Shown here in pieces: positions 10,690-21,317 of a stretch of 64,000 nucleotides of DNA. The notes under the pieces are model-generated. The model ran no database searches and was not told where the DNA came from. It was given only the letters and a program-made list of their open reading frames with translations. Where the stretch lies: assembly GCA_003427395.1 (NCBI GenBank), contig BFEA01000005.1, positions 301,173-365,172 of the forward strand, read 5' to 3'. The DNA is from Chara braunii. Taxonomy: Eukaryota; Streptophyta; Charophyceae; Charales; Characeae. Every line of letters begins with the position of its first letter. The first letter of the stretch is position 1. The translations under genes were made by a program, and so were the position numbers.

Positions 10690-10930
10690 TCTTCAGTGTG
10701 CAAGTGAAACACCTTTAGGACGTACCAAACAGTCACTGCACGTTGTTAGAAGTGCCTGCAACACCATTAGGTGGCCTGCTGTTTGGGGGATGCTGTGTCT
10801 CTCTATTCGTTTTCCAGTGATGACACACATTCAAGTGTGAACCTACAGTCTGCAGGGTTTCCATATGATGCGAGTTGGTGATAGTCTGTTGTTCCTGCCT
10901 ATCCTCTGTGTTCATGCCGCGTTGATGTCT
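10690..10930 (+). repeat. R repeat, module a, copy 3
   Basis: It contains TTAGAAGTGCCTGCAACACC uninterrupted, then CTACAGTCTGCAGGG, in the same order as the copies at 5300 and 6775. It is the second empty-site reference for the U6 insertion. Confidence 0.65.
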
Positions 10931-11260
10931 ATCCGCTCTACTGATGTTGTCACCCCTGTCACCTTACTGTGATGGTGCTTGCCTGCCTACCTGCCTATCC
11001 ACCTGCCTGCCCAATTCCCCTTCCTTTTTTTATTTTTATTTTTTTTTGTATTTTTTATAATAAAAACAGAACCTCTTGGTTCAGGCCCCTGCCATTCTGG
11101 GGAGCAACAACCCGGTTCCTATTCCCCCGGCAAGTCAAATATAAATACAATGAAAACACGCCCACACTCCTCCCCATTATGGTTGAGAGCCCCGAGTGGA
11201 CGACATTGATTACTTCCCTAAGGGAAGGATATACCACCCCTCACCCGCGCCTAAGGTTAG

Positions 11261-11436
11261 CCTATATCCACTATCTTATGATACTCTGAGACGCCTAGCT
11301 CCTAGCTCTTTTTTTTTCCGCTGAGTGCTGTCTGATAAACCTGAATGCTAGCCTATATCAACTATCTTCTGATCCTCTAAGACGCCTAGCTCCTAGCTCT
11401 TTCCGCTGAGTGCTGTCTGATAAACCTGAATGCTAG
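11261..11436. repeat. 91-bp tandem duplication in the LINE 3' region
   Basis: The CCTATATC...GAATGCTAG segment starts at 11261 and again at 11352. The first copy has a longer T-run (11307-11316). Otherwise the two copies are nearly the same. Confidence 0.85.
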
Positions 11437-12081
11437 AGCTAATATTTGGGGCTGGCTTCTAAGGGAATGTTTAGTAATTGCTTATACGAGAACCTTGTAT
11501 GAACTTGCATACTTCTTAATCTCTGTCGGATTTATCTTCTAACGTCCTCCCTCCCTCTCCGTTTTTATGCTGCCAAGTACTCTCAATTTGGGTACTCAAA
11601 ATCCTAACTGCATTGCTATTTCAACCTTCATCATTTTCTTAAACCCTATCCCCTAGGCTTATCGGGTCATCTGTTGTACGCATTTTAAAGTTTTATCCTA
11701 TCCTTAAGGGTAATATCGTAAAGCATACTGGTGTGTTCATTCTGCTTAAGACCTAGATTCGGTCCAGTTCTAACTATGCCCTAGCTTTCTCCTTGCCTTG
11801 ACATGTAGGTGTCATATAGTGGGTGCTGGTATTGTTTTGTCTGTTTCCTTTGTGAGAGACTATGGTGGCCCTACTCTCATTATCTCTCCCTTATTGATGT
11901 ATCCGTAAGGTGAGTTATGCTTCTCTTGCCTCCTTAGATGAGTATGTCGCCACTGAATGAAGTGGAGTCCGTCCTGTTTTATTTCGGCAATCCTGCCCTC
12001 TCCTAACTGGTGTTTTACGAAAGCTTCTATTGTTTTGTCCTTGTTAGCAATATTCGCTTCTATTTTCCTGCAGGTTCTTTT

Positions 12082-14045
12082 TCACCGTCCTCTATATTCG
12101 ACCTCTACTATTTTCAAGGCTCTTTCCCAAACTTCTTGGGGTGCTATAGTTGAGTGGTCACGCGTTTCTTGGCACCTGCGCTTCCAAATCATCCATAAGG
12201 TCGCCAGTCTTAGAACTTGGAAGAAGGAAACTTCGAATCCCTGCCATGCCTTGTCAATGTGTAATCCCAGTAAGAGAGAGATTCGATCTGACGACATTGC
12301 TTTGCCAGTGATTGAGAGCCAAAGCCGGAAGGCTTGTGTCCATAACTGTTTGGCTTTTTGGCATTTGAGCAAACGATGTTCTATATCTTCTTGTCAGTCC
12401 CTCCTGGCAAATGGAACATAATTCTTGCATACGGGATTGCAACAAGGCGTTCCTTCTTTTGTTCAACCATTTGTTAACTGGGAGCACTCGACGGGCTAGC
12501 AGCTATTGGAAGCTTCTTATCTTAACGGGGCAGATGGCGAGCAGTGGACTCCATGAGGATATGAGAGTTTGGTTTGGTGGTAGATTGAGGTGTTTTTCCC
12601 ATCTTTGGTTGATGATCTGGGCTATTGAGACCGATCTCATTCTTAGGGAATATCCCAGCTCAGTGGAGTATTCAAGGATGTTATGACGCTTCTCTATTCC
12701 TAGTCTGCCTAACCTCCTCTTCCAAGCCCATTCTGCTGGGTCGACTTCCAAATCTGCTATTCCCACTAGAGGTTCATATATACGTCGTTCCTCAGATTCT
12801 ACCCCTCTTACTTTCCTTAATGCTTGTTCTAGAAAGGCTATCTATCCTGTATCTAAGAGGCTTGTGGTTGATCCCGGGTCCTCGATCGTGTATATATCAC
12901 ATACTAACCATGTGTTCTCTGGTCCCTCCCTTGATCTGAACTAATAAGCGACAGTGGGGATGTTTTCGGACCATCGTGTTGCCCACTCCCCTGTTCTCCA
13001 GTCACAAGTACCCTTCAGTAGCTCATGCCATCTCTCCGGTACTGCTATCAGGATGTTATTCAGGTTGGCTTGTAGATTGTGGCTTCCCCTCAATGTTCCT
13101 CTTAATTCTCCTATCGTTTTCCATCTTTTTCCTGAATCCTGCCAAAGATGTTTGATTTGCCAAACTCCTTTTTTCTAGCCACGCCCCCCATTTTGTATCC
13201 TTTGTGGTTAGGGTCCATGGTTTCCCTTGTGGGTCCAACAGCGCTTGGTTATAGAAGATCGGTTGCCTGAGGACTTCTTCTTTAATTGTTGGTTCTCTTA
13301 CTTTGGCTGGTAATATTTCCCTCCATGTTTTCAATAGTTGCCTCCAAAAATCGTCCTCTTGTTCTTCTTCCTGGTCCCCCTGGTGATTTGTTTGCGCCCC
13401 ACCTTTCGTAGCCCACGACTTACTCATGATCCAGAAGAGACCACGCATGTTGTCTGGGGTTTCGTATTTGGCTATTTGTTGTATTCTGTGGAGTCCTTGC
13501 TTGCTCCAAGGTAGGTGTTATCGGCTATCGTTTTGATGATCCACTTCGTTTGAAGGGCTTGGATTTGGGTTCCCGGGTCCAGAATCCCCAAACCTCCTTG
13601 TGATCTCTTTAGAGTGACATACTTCCATGCTCTTTTGGAAGATTCCATAAGGAGTAGATGTTGTGCCTGAGCATAATCTATTTTATCTGAGAACACAGTC
13701 AAAGATGTTTGACCAGATTTTCTGCATTCAGTCTTAGCAATCTCTGCACCATTGTTTCGACCTGAACAACTAATGCGAATTCCTTTCACATATTGCATTT
13801 TTCAATTTGTTGGAAAATAGATCTACAGATTTGACGAAATGATGTTTTTTTGTTGGAATGAATTTGCCTTTAGACGGGTCTCCCGTCCAGAAATAGGCGG
13901 CTGCCCTTCTTCTGAGTTGAACTTTTCGCTGCTTAGGTGGACTCCAAATCGCAGCAGCGTACCACATCATTGCAAAAATTGATGCATTCAGGATCAGGGC
14001 TCTGCCAAAGATTGAGGTGTAGACATTGGACCAGCTACCAACACA
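12082..14045 (-). pseudogene. LINE ORF2, distal RT and C-terminal region, broken
   Basis: Read from 14045 downward, the translation shows SIFGRALILNASIFAMMWY and AAAYFWTGDPSKGKF, matching the region after the RT catalytic core in plant L1-type ORF2. A second frame (13798-13472) has [18 protein letters not shown] and [10 protein letters not shown], the usual next block. Frames at 13448-13056 and 12487-12082 continue with the zinc-binding-like C-terminal part (ELCSICQEG, KCQKAKQLWTQAF, LWMIWKRRCQE). The reading frame shifts several times and stops intervene, so no functional protein is encoded. The YxDD catalytic motif lies upstream of the truncation point and is missing. ORF2 would normally nick the target and copy the RNA at the insertion site. 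Confidence 0.75.
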
Positions 14046-14455
14046 GCCCCTTCTATTCTGGGGGGCGTCAGTCCGGTTGCTTATCACCGTCACGCATATG
14101 TTTGTACAAGCAATGAGGAAGAAAAGACAAAAGAAGAGAGTCAGCCTTGCCCTTGTGGCACGAGCCGCCTAAGCAAGGGGGGGCTGCTGCAGATCGCCCC
14201 ACGTCCAACCCATGGCCCTTTCGGGGATTGTCTTGCAGGCCAGGAAGCTTACTAGCAGCACCCAGACAAGCGGCAGGGCAATCTCCAGAAGGGGGGTTCG
14301 GGGTGGGGGGGTGGGGTGTTCCAGGCAGTCCCTCAGGCCGCATGTCGCCCAACCGTCGCAATGTCATGATTTCCTGGCATATCGGTTCCCCAGGTATTTG
14401 CCCACTTTCAACAGGTTTTTCTTTTCTTTTTCTTATTTTAATTTGCCCATTTGCA

Positions 14456-14565
14456 ACAGGGTCTGACGCAGGTTATGACTCGGGGGAGTCAAAGCATTGT
14501 CAGGGAATTCTGCAAGGCTGTCAAGAGTTTGGCCTCCTCATGAGTTGGTGAGAGTACAAAGAGAC
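14456..14565 (+). repeat. R repeat, module b, copy 4
   Basis: It contains AGGTTATGACTCGGGGG, AATTCTGCAAGGCTGTCAAG and AGTTTGGCCTCCTCATGAG, aligning in order with copies 1-3. The following sequence up to about 14660 also continues the R repeat (GTGTGAACCTCTAGG). Confidence 0.55.
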
Positions 14566-14662
14566 AGTCTGTTGTTACTCCTGCTTTTTATGTGTGCGTA
14601 TCCTCATGTGCTGTCTGCCTCTGTTTGTTGTGTCTGCATGAGTGTGTGAACCTCTAGGCACC

Positions 14663-14857
14663 GCCCTGTCACTCTATGGTTTTTTTTTTTTTTTTTTTTT
14701 TTTTCAATATGAAGGCCCTTGTGCAAGACCTCTATCCTGGTGGTGGTAAGAGAACCACCGGGATTGAGGCTTTGCCTAGCAGGCCGCTCCATCTATTGGT
14801 GGGGAGCAACACCTGCTGGAAACCGGGTCCAGCGTCCCATAGCCCTGTCACTCTATG
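14663..14857 (-). mobile_element. SINE with poly-A tail and 16-bp target-site duplication
   Basis: The direct repeat GCCCTGTCACTCTATG occurs at 14663-14678 and 14842-14857. Between them is a 163-bp minus-strand element ending in about 26 A residues (poly-T on the plus strand, 14680-14704). There is no coding capacity. The body has TTGCTCCCCA and CCGGGT/CCGGTT-type segments that resemble part of the neighbouring LINE 3' region (11085-11122). I could not identify convincing Pol III A and B boxes, so the origin of the head is unresolved. The perfect long duplication marks a recent insertion. Confidence 0.85.
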
Positions 14858-15539
14858 TTAATGTCCAGGAGCAAATTTCTCCAGCATGGTCAAACAGTGA
14901 ATAACCATGGGAGCTGTCACATGACACTGGAGAAAGCCGGCCTGCAATCGAGATCTGTGAACTGGGCTCTCCAGGTAAATCTTACAAAGCCATTCTCCCC
15001 AAAAATAGGTGCCTTTTCCTGCTGCACAGTGCTTGGGCGGCTCGTAACAAACAGCCTCAGACATTGTTGTGGTTTAACAAAGAAAGGTACATGCATGCCG
15101 TCGCTGTAACGTGATCAGACTATGAATTGCCATAGAAGATTCTGCATGGTATGGTGGAAAGCAGATGCTCCCACATAGATAACTCCTGGAAAAAGCTTCT
15201 TCTCGCCGAGAATAACACCCCCCCCTGTTTACCGCGTGTGAGCCGTCATTGCATTCCCTGCAACAGACCGAGAGTTGAACATCAGAGGACCTCTTCGCTG
15301 ACCCTGTGATCGCAGATGGCTGCTGCGCCTGCAGTTGTGTTCAAACATCGCTCTAGCTCGTCCCTTGCAAGTATGCGTGATCCAATGTGGCAGTTTGCCC
15401 CTTCCACAAGTCTTTCTGCTTCGCAAAGACCCACCGTGCTCAACTGGAATGTTCTTTGCAAAGATGTAAGCAATCTATGTATGAATACATCCTGGGATGG
15501 CAAGTGATCGCGTAGACGGCAAATGAATTCCAGGTGAGA
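14858..15539. other. No recognised gene; one unplaced minus-strand open frame
   Basis: Minus strand 15554-15282 encodes 90 residues of ordinary-looking composition (including LARDELERCLNTTAG), but I cannot place it in a family and see no supported exon partners. It could be a captured exon or chance. Confidence 0.3.
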
Positions 15540-15714
15540 CCGTCCCTGGCGCAAAAGTCAGGCAGTTATCAACACACAGGCACAAACCGCCAAGCAGAGG
15601 CACCCACTATCCATATCAGTAAAAAATGTGAGTCTGAAAAAGTCCTCTAAATCCCATGAGGAGGACACAGCTCCACATGATATGTAGGCAAGCAAAAGTG
15701 ATATAGGGCCAGGC

Positions 15715-15910
15715 CTCATTATCTGATACATGTTCGATCGAGCAATGTATATGGAGCCAAAGGATCTGCCAAGTGATGAAAAGGACTCGAATGGAAAATG
15801 CAGCATCAGCGAAGCATCAACAAGCAATGTACATCCAGATACATACAAAAATAGCACAATGTAGCGCAGCGGAAGACTCAAAGATATGACCTGGCCTGTC
15901 AGATACTGGC
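15715..15910 (-). repeat. F1-family internal leader block, copy a
   Basis: The block is shared with 46640-46830 and, more diverged, with 61165-61345. All three have an ATGGAGCCAAGGATC-like segment (AACCGAGGATC in the third), then GATGAAAAGGACT..AATGG, CAACAAGCAATG, and ATACATACAAAA. In this copy it lies next to an F1 LTR on its internal side, so it is probably leader sequence of that LTR element. Confidence 0.6.
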
Positions 15911-16044
15911 GCGACTCAACCATCACACATCACACATGTGAGAGGGGAGGAGGGACCGCACACATGGACGAAAAGGTCCCTCCTTGCACGCACACATGGG
16001 GAGATACCATGGATGAGGTGAGGGAGGAGGGGCGAGACGAAGAT

Positions 16045-16069
16045 GGGTCGAATCAGATCCTGGGCCTCA
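16045..16069 (-). other. Primer-binding-site-like segment of the F1 element
   Basis: Immediately inside the LTR end, the minus strand reads TGAGGCCCAGGATCTGATTC and continues CGACCC. The F1 copy at 47053-47075 has the same sequence at the same place. It looks like the complement of a tRNA 3' end with its T-arm, but the first three bases are TGA rather than TGG, so the match to CCA is imperfect. Confidence 0.4.
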
Positions 16070-16889
16070 TAGCCCGGCATAGCCTCTGCCTGTCACCTCT
16101 CTCTCTCTCTCTATCTCTCTGAAAGAAGAAGAAGACGAAAAAGAAGGAGGAGGAAGAGGAAGGAAGAAGAAGGAGGGTGAGAACAGGAAGAAGAAGAAGA
16201 AGATGTCGTCCTCCTCGCTGTCTCACCTGCAGGTACTGTCACCAGGTACTAACGCGCCGGCGTGTCGCTGTGCTGCAGGTCGCTGGCGCGAAGCTCAGCT
16301 CTGGCTCCCAGGTACGTACTCCGACGCTCCAGGTATGGCCTCCGCCCTCCTCCCTACCTACACGTCTACCTCTAGCACAGCACTGTATAGCGCAGCTCCA
16401 GCAGCGTGTTGCCCAAGAAGTGAGCTACTTGAACTGTGTGTCTGCCCTGGCCTGGCCCAGCTATGTATAGCGCTGGGCCTCGCTGGTGTGCCCCTGGTCC
16501 TGGCCTGATACGGCCTGCCTGGGTCCTTACCGGATGTCCAGGCCCTCCCTGCTGATGCAGCAGGGAGTGACCGCTACCGGACGAAAACGAACATGGGCCG
16601 AGAGGGCCTGACCACGGATGGAGAAGGCCCAAACTGCAGCCTTGGTCCGAACAGACCTAAGTCTGTTCGGATGTACTGCAAGTCCGAAATGGCACTTGAA
16701 ACAAACAACAATAGAGCAGCAAATAAATCAATAAATAAATAAATAAATGCTGCCTCAAATCGAACCCTGCGGCCCCAAAGGCTGGCCGTGGGCCTGCAGG
16801 GCACATGCCTGAATGGTGTGCGGCCTGGGGACCCCCAGCAACCGCCGGACCCCCGAAATGGGGCCCGCGCACAGGCTTAGCATGTAACA
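16070..16889 (-). repeat. LTR of family F1, copy a
   Basis: On the minus strand it starts TGTTACATGC at 16889, the same start as the 3' LTR of element D at 56850 (TGTTACATGT). It ends just before the primer-site-like segment. It carries TATA-like GCTATACATAG near 16462 and a purine/pyrimidine-rich R/U5 region with CT tracts. The homologous copy b is at about 47076-47890. On the opposite strand it contains an exon-like cassette at 16279-16311 (see findings). It abuts the 5' LTR of element A with only 3 bases between. Confidence 0.6.
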
Positions 16890-16892
16890 TTG

Positions 16893-17889
16893 TGCGAGGA
16901 TCTGGGTCCTCGGCAGTCCTAAGGGGGCCCTGCAGCAAATGTGCCCGCCCTAAGTGAAGGTGGGCCAAACAAATTACGAGAGGCCCTTGGCTGTCAATTT
17001 CGTATTTGGGGTCCGGGCAGTTTCGTCGCGCCAGTTGGTTGAAGGAAAACACAGGCCGAGCAGCATGGAAATTCCCAGGCCTTCTAGGCCTTTCTGAAAG
17101 CACAGGCCCTGGGTGAGATTCGCAGCCTCATACACAGACAGTTGGGAGGCCCAACCGAATGAGGCCCAGTAGCTGCACCAGAGGCGCAGCATCCTGGGGC
17201 CTATCGGAAGCTTCTGGGCCCAGGCCAGTCCAGCCAGGCTGCTGAATGAGGCAGGCTCTTTCCATATAGGAAAGAGCTCGCTGCCTGGCGAGGCATTCGG
17301 GCACTCGCCTGCTGGCGGCAGCGCTGCTGGAGCTGAAGCTCGTGGGCTGCTGCTAGCGCTGAGCGGCGAGGTGCAAGCACGTGCGGTCGTGCAGAGAACA
17401 GGGCGCTGCTGAGGGCAGCGCCATAGCCCAGCCTCCATAGCTGGCGGGCTTGGATGTACAGTGAGGCGCAGGGGTGGTCTTCGGGTGTACAAAGGGAAGA
17501 TGTGGGAGAGAGACAAGGGAGATAGAGAGAGAAGGATGATGATGATGATGATGTGAGGGCACATGCCTGGTATTGGCGATGGTCTGCATGGGCGACATCT
17601 TCAAGTACTTCGGAGGCTGCTGACGTCAACAGTTACATTGTCAATTGATAGGCTAGTAGTAGCTGTGTAGGGAGTAGGCTGGGCGCTGAGCGCCAAGTAG
17701 GGAGATAGAGACTGGATACATATGTTGGTGGTGGCGAGAGCAAGCTCTCATTGACATTGACTTTCAGTGCTACGATTCTCCATTGGTGTTATATTGGTGC
17801 AATGCTGCTTTCTTGTGATACGATTTGGCTTTCAATATGATTGTGCAATCTGAATATTGTCATCTCGCTTCTGTTCTTTTTCCTTGCAA
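16893..17889 (+). repeat. 5' LTR of element A
   Basis: It starts TGCGAGGATCTGGGTCCTCG and ends near CCTTGCA. It matches 25011-26105 over its whole length. On the opposite strand it carries a GAAGA...CCAG segment followed by GCATGT at 17561-17566, where the 3' LTR has the stronger splice-donor-like GTATGT. Confidence 0.9.
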
Positions 17890-17891
17890 TT

Positions 17892-17903
17892 TGATATCGG
17901 AGC
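17892..17903 (+). other. Primer-binding site of element A (initiator-Met type)
   Basis: TGATATCGGAGC directly follows the 5' LTR and matches the plant consensus TGGTATCAGAGC at 10 of 12 positions. That consensus is complementary to the 3' end of initiator tRNA-Met, which primes minus-strand DNA synthesis. Confidence 0.75.
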
Positions 17904-18528
17904 TGGTTCGAACTGCGCTCATTGGTTCTTCGCAATAGCTGTTCGGTGCTTCGCATGAGGTGTGGGGCAGTGATAAGGCTTGGGTGTTGAACGTAAGGCG
18001 GCCCAGGGTCGTGTGGGCACGCCAGGGAGCTATGTGGTGACATTAGGGGTGTTTGCTGGATGATGAGAGCTCGCTGATGTGGCATTTAAGCCGAGGTGGA
18101 GCTGCATTCTGCTGGTGGTTGTGCCGAGGCAAAGACCGGTCATCATAAATGCACATCAGGTTGCCGGTGAGAAATCTGTGGTTGGGGGCAGCATTACGAG
18201 GTATGTTGCTTCCTTCTTTATCTACCCCCTTCATTGCTTCTGACCGTGAAGAAGTGAGTTCTGTCTTGAGAGTCCTCTCAATGTGAGGTGTCGCGAGCAC
18301 TCAACCTTGAGAGCCGACATTCTTTCTGGGCAGCAAGCTGGTGGGAGACGGGCGATGCCTCTGAAGGGCCCTGGACGAAGCACTCGGGTCACGATCACCA
18401 TGCCAACCCGCTGGGACTAGTACACGCATGCTTTGCCGCAAGTCCTTAGTTCTGCTGCTGCGCAATAGAGGTCATGCATGCCAACCCTTTGAACAAACGC
18501 TTTCTGGCAGGGACTCGGTGTCGATTCT

Positions 18529-18611
18529 GGCTGTGATCGTCGTCCTGTCTGCGACGTTAAATAATTCCTGAGGAGTCACGGGGAATCTCCTTAAATGCCT
18601 CCTGATCAGCC
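18529..18611 (+). ncRNA. Conserved 83-nt structured leader segment, copy in element A
   Basis: This segment is alignable without gaps to 27421-27503 (element F) and 63600-63680 (element G), although the rest of A's leader and its gag are unrelated to theirs. CGTCCTGTCTGCGACG forms a small hairpin, GAGGAG pairs with CTCCTT around an 11-nt loop, and GGCTG pairs with CAGCC at the ends. It lies about 530 nt before the gag start. A packaging, dimerisation or translation signal is my inference. Confidence 0.6.
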
Positions 18612-19144
18612 AGATCAAACCGGGTATAAGGCTCGTTGCATGCGCGGATAAATAATGTGCAGGGGCTGGCAAGTTCGGCGTTGACTTGGAGCACAGGGGT
18701 GGGCCGGATTGCACACCTTTAGACAAGCTGCTCAACCAGATGCTCAGGGCGTTGACACAAAGTGACAACTCAAGAAGGACACAGGGAGAGGGGGGATTCC
18801 GGTAACTGTTCGCGGTGACATTATTAAACAATCTACCATCCAGCATGCATCTCAACAGGTAGGTTATGTTTATTTTGGATTATTTAGTTGTTACAGACTC
18901 GTTAACAACCGACAGACAGCTGCAGATAGGTTTGTTTTTTCCTTGCTGCAAGGCAATCTGTGTAAGAGTAATCTAAAAATAGAATTAAAACTTACCTGTA
19001 GGATCTGACAGTGGTTGACATCCAACCACCTAACTGTTTTTGTTCAGGCCGATCGAAGATAGTTGTGTATCATAAATCGGTTGTGTGTCATGCTGAGGTA
19101 GGATTCAGTGTGGATTCTAGTTTAGATCACACACGCTATAGCTC

Positions 19145-21311
19145 ATGAGTGATGCAAGCAGTAGTGAGGAGTTGTTAGTGGACGACCGTAAGACTACTCG
19201 TAGGACTGCTCTCAGTCGACCTTTGCCTTTCCTAGAGTTAAGTCCAGGAGACGAGAGGAGACTGCGGAGAGAGGCTAGAAAAAGAACAATGACAAGAAGA
19301 GCGAGGGTGTTTGAGGCTAGTGCCAGGTCTAGGATTACAGCTAGCACCGGTACGACCATGGCTACTTCATCTACCATGTCGCAGGCCTCTTCACAGGCCA
19401 CTTCGTTAGGAGTTAGTCAAAGTGGTTCTCGGGTTTCCATTAGCCAGAGTGCTGGCTTGCAAGTCAGCCAGCAGGCTCAACTCATGCCGGAGGATTACGA
19501 GATCCTCCAAGCAGAAGAACTTAAGGATGAGTTGCAGCGGCAGTTGGATGAAGCAGCAGAGAGGAGAAGAAGAGCAATAATGAGAAAAGCTAGACTAGGT
19601 AGTAGATTGCAGGAGCTAGGCAAGCTGGAAGCACTAGATGAGTCCACATTAGATCCTGTATGCAAGCTCTGCGGAATTCGCTCCTGTGTGTGGCGGAGAC
19701 CCAGGTTGTTCAGCAGGAAGTGTTGGCTGAACTAGTGGCAGGCCAAAAACGAATTTTGGCTGCACTACAGGCTCCTCGTCCAGTGATGAGGCAGCCTCAG
19801 TTTGTTGTAGCTCCCCCTTCGGGTGCGGGTCCATCAGTGATGTCGTCGCCGGTAGGGCCTTCATTCTCACCTGAGAGGCGGTTAATGGAAGGCCCAAAAT
19901 TCGGCGAATTTTGGCGAATTTTTCACCGAAACTGTCATATTTCCCTGAATTTTTACTATTTTCTCAGTTTATCTTTTTGCCTGTTATAGATGTTTGTATT
20001 ATGACCCTGCATAGTTGGTTCGCAAAAATTTCGACAACATTGCTTGTAGCGACGTGGCAAAAAAACCCGAATTTTTGGCCTTCCATTAACTGCTAGTGTA
20101 TGTTTAGCATGCCCCCTCCAGGTGGTTATGTGGCAACTAGTGGTCCGGTCCTTAAGAGTCTAAGCCGTATTATCGACGACAGTGGTTACTACAGTCCCAC
20201 TATCAAGCCAGGCCCAAGTTAGTGTGCAGAAACCTGTTTCGGTGGCTATGCAGCCACTGCAGCAATCCCCTAGGCCAATGCAGCCTATGCAGTGGATGCC
20301 CAAAATACCCTTGCTGAGTCCTAAGCCCTTCTCCGATGACAGGAAGAAGGATGAGGATTTGGATTCCTGGGTAAGGACGATGCCTACTTATGTGAGGCAC
20401 AAGCTTACTAGGACAGAGCAAGAAGTTGTAGTGGCTGCCTCCTTTCTAGAGGGGTCAACAGCCCACTGGTTGAATGGCCTAGTGCAGCAGCAGGGCTACG
20501 GTCAGAACTTCGATGCCTGGGCCCAGGCCCAGACATTGGAAGAGTTCGTACGATCCGTATATAATAGGTGGCATGACCCGCGAGGGGCTCAAAAGGCCAC
20601 AAACGCAATCAACAGTCTTTGTGCCAGAAGGTACAAGAATGTTAGAGAGCTCACGGATACCGTCGAACGTCTGCTCGTGTTACCTGGTGTGCGCTATGAC
20701 CAGCAGGTACTCCTTACGGATTACCTTAGATGTCTACCTTTAGATGTTAGGACAAAGCTGGTAGACGAGGCCTATGTCGAACAGCACAACTTTGCTTCAT
20801 TCAACAAGAAAGCCTTAGACATAGAGGCAAAACTGGGATCTGCGCATCAGAGTCAGGGAGACGGTAGGAAGCAGAGACTTCCCCAAGACTAGAAGAAGAA
20901 GGGTCAGTTAATGTTCGTTGACCACGATGGTCAAACGACGGAGATTGACGAGTTCCGAGATCTGGGGGATGAGACAGAGCATGATGGGGCCAGCGAGACT
21001 TCAGATGGGGGATTCGTGGCACCTATCAAGGAAAAGGCTAGGGGGACCGGGAAGAAGAAGGTAGGCCGGTCTACAGGTCAGGGCGACCAAGGAACGCCCG
21101 CATGGGTGAAACTTGGTTAAGAGTATGAGGTGTAGAGGGACCGAGTCGCTAGGGGCACATGCATGAACTGTGGCAACTATGGCCATACGTCCCGAACGTG
21201 CCGAGGCAAGAAAGTCCTAAGGAGGGTAGCCTCTCCAACAGTGGTGGGACTATCTTCAAACCCTAGCGGTGCTTCTGCGAGCACTTCGCAGGGAAACACC
21301 TCGGGCCAGTA
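19145..21311 (+). pseudogene. gag: Element A gag, disrupted
   Basis: The start at 19145 is the first ATG of a long basic, Ser-rich N-terminal frame (to 19735). Its later part is E/R-rich and coiled-coil-like (AEELKDELQRQLDEAAERRR). A frameshift near 19665 moves reading to another frame, where M2 is inserted (19882-20089). The capsid core resumes from 20182 to 20892, with DLDSWVRTMPTYVRHK, AASFLEGSTAHWLNGL and LEEFVRSVYNRWHDP, as in plant Ty3 gag. Further stops lead to a CCHC zinc knuckle (CMNCGNYGHTSRTC, 21160-21201) that would bind the RNA genome. Gag would form the virus-like particle in the cytoplasm. Close relative: the gag of element E. Confidence 0.8.
19882..20089. mobile_element. M2: 208-bp TTAA-bounded MITE in element A gag
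   Basis: The left end starts TTAATGGAAGGCC and continues to 19904. The right end (20067-20089) is its reverse complement with one mismatch over 23 bp. TTAA is present at both outer edges, consistent with a TTAA target duplication. The interior is AT-rich with no open frame. It breaks the gag reading frame. Confidence 0.8.
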
Positions 21312-21317
21312 AGAGTT

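Larger units (their letters stand above)
11024..14046 (-). mobile_element. 5'-truncated LINE (L1-like) retrotransposon
   Basis: On the minus strand, the distal reverse-transcriptase region begins near 14045. It is followed by a C-terminal region of LINE type, a long 3' part and an A-rich tail (T-rich on the plus strand, 11024-11057). The edges carry CCCCTTCC (11017-11024) and CCCCTTCT (14047-14054), a possible short target-site duplication. The endonuclease and the RT catalytic core are absent, consistent with 5' truncation on insertion. A 91-bp internal duplication lies near the 3' end (11261-11436). Confidence 0.7.

Noticed and set aside
15282-15554. Minus-strand 90-codon frame as a host gene exon
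   Set aside because: Composition is protein-like but no family, start context or neighbouring exon could be supported.
16881-16898. Target-site duplication for element A
   Set aside because: The bases before the 5' LTR (..AACATTG) and after the 3' LTR (..ATTCTAAT) do not match convincingly; the F1 LTR edge is only 3 bases away.
18529-18611. Hammerhead ribozyme, as found in some plant retroelements
   Set aside because: CTGAGGAG resembles but does not match the CTGATGA core, and no GAAA core segment is placed correctly.
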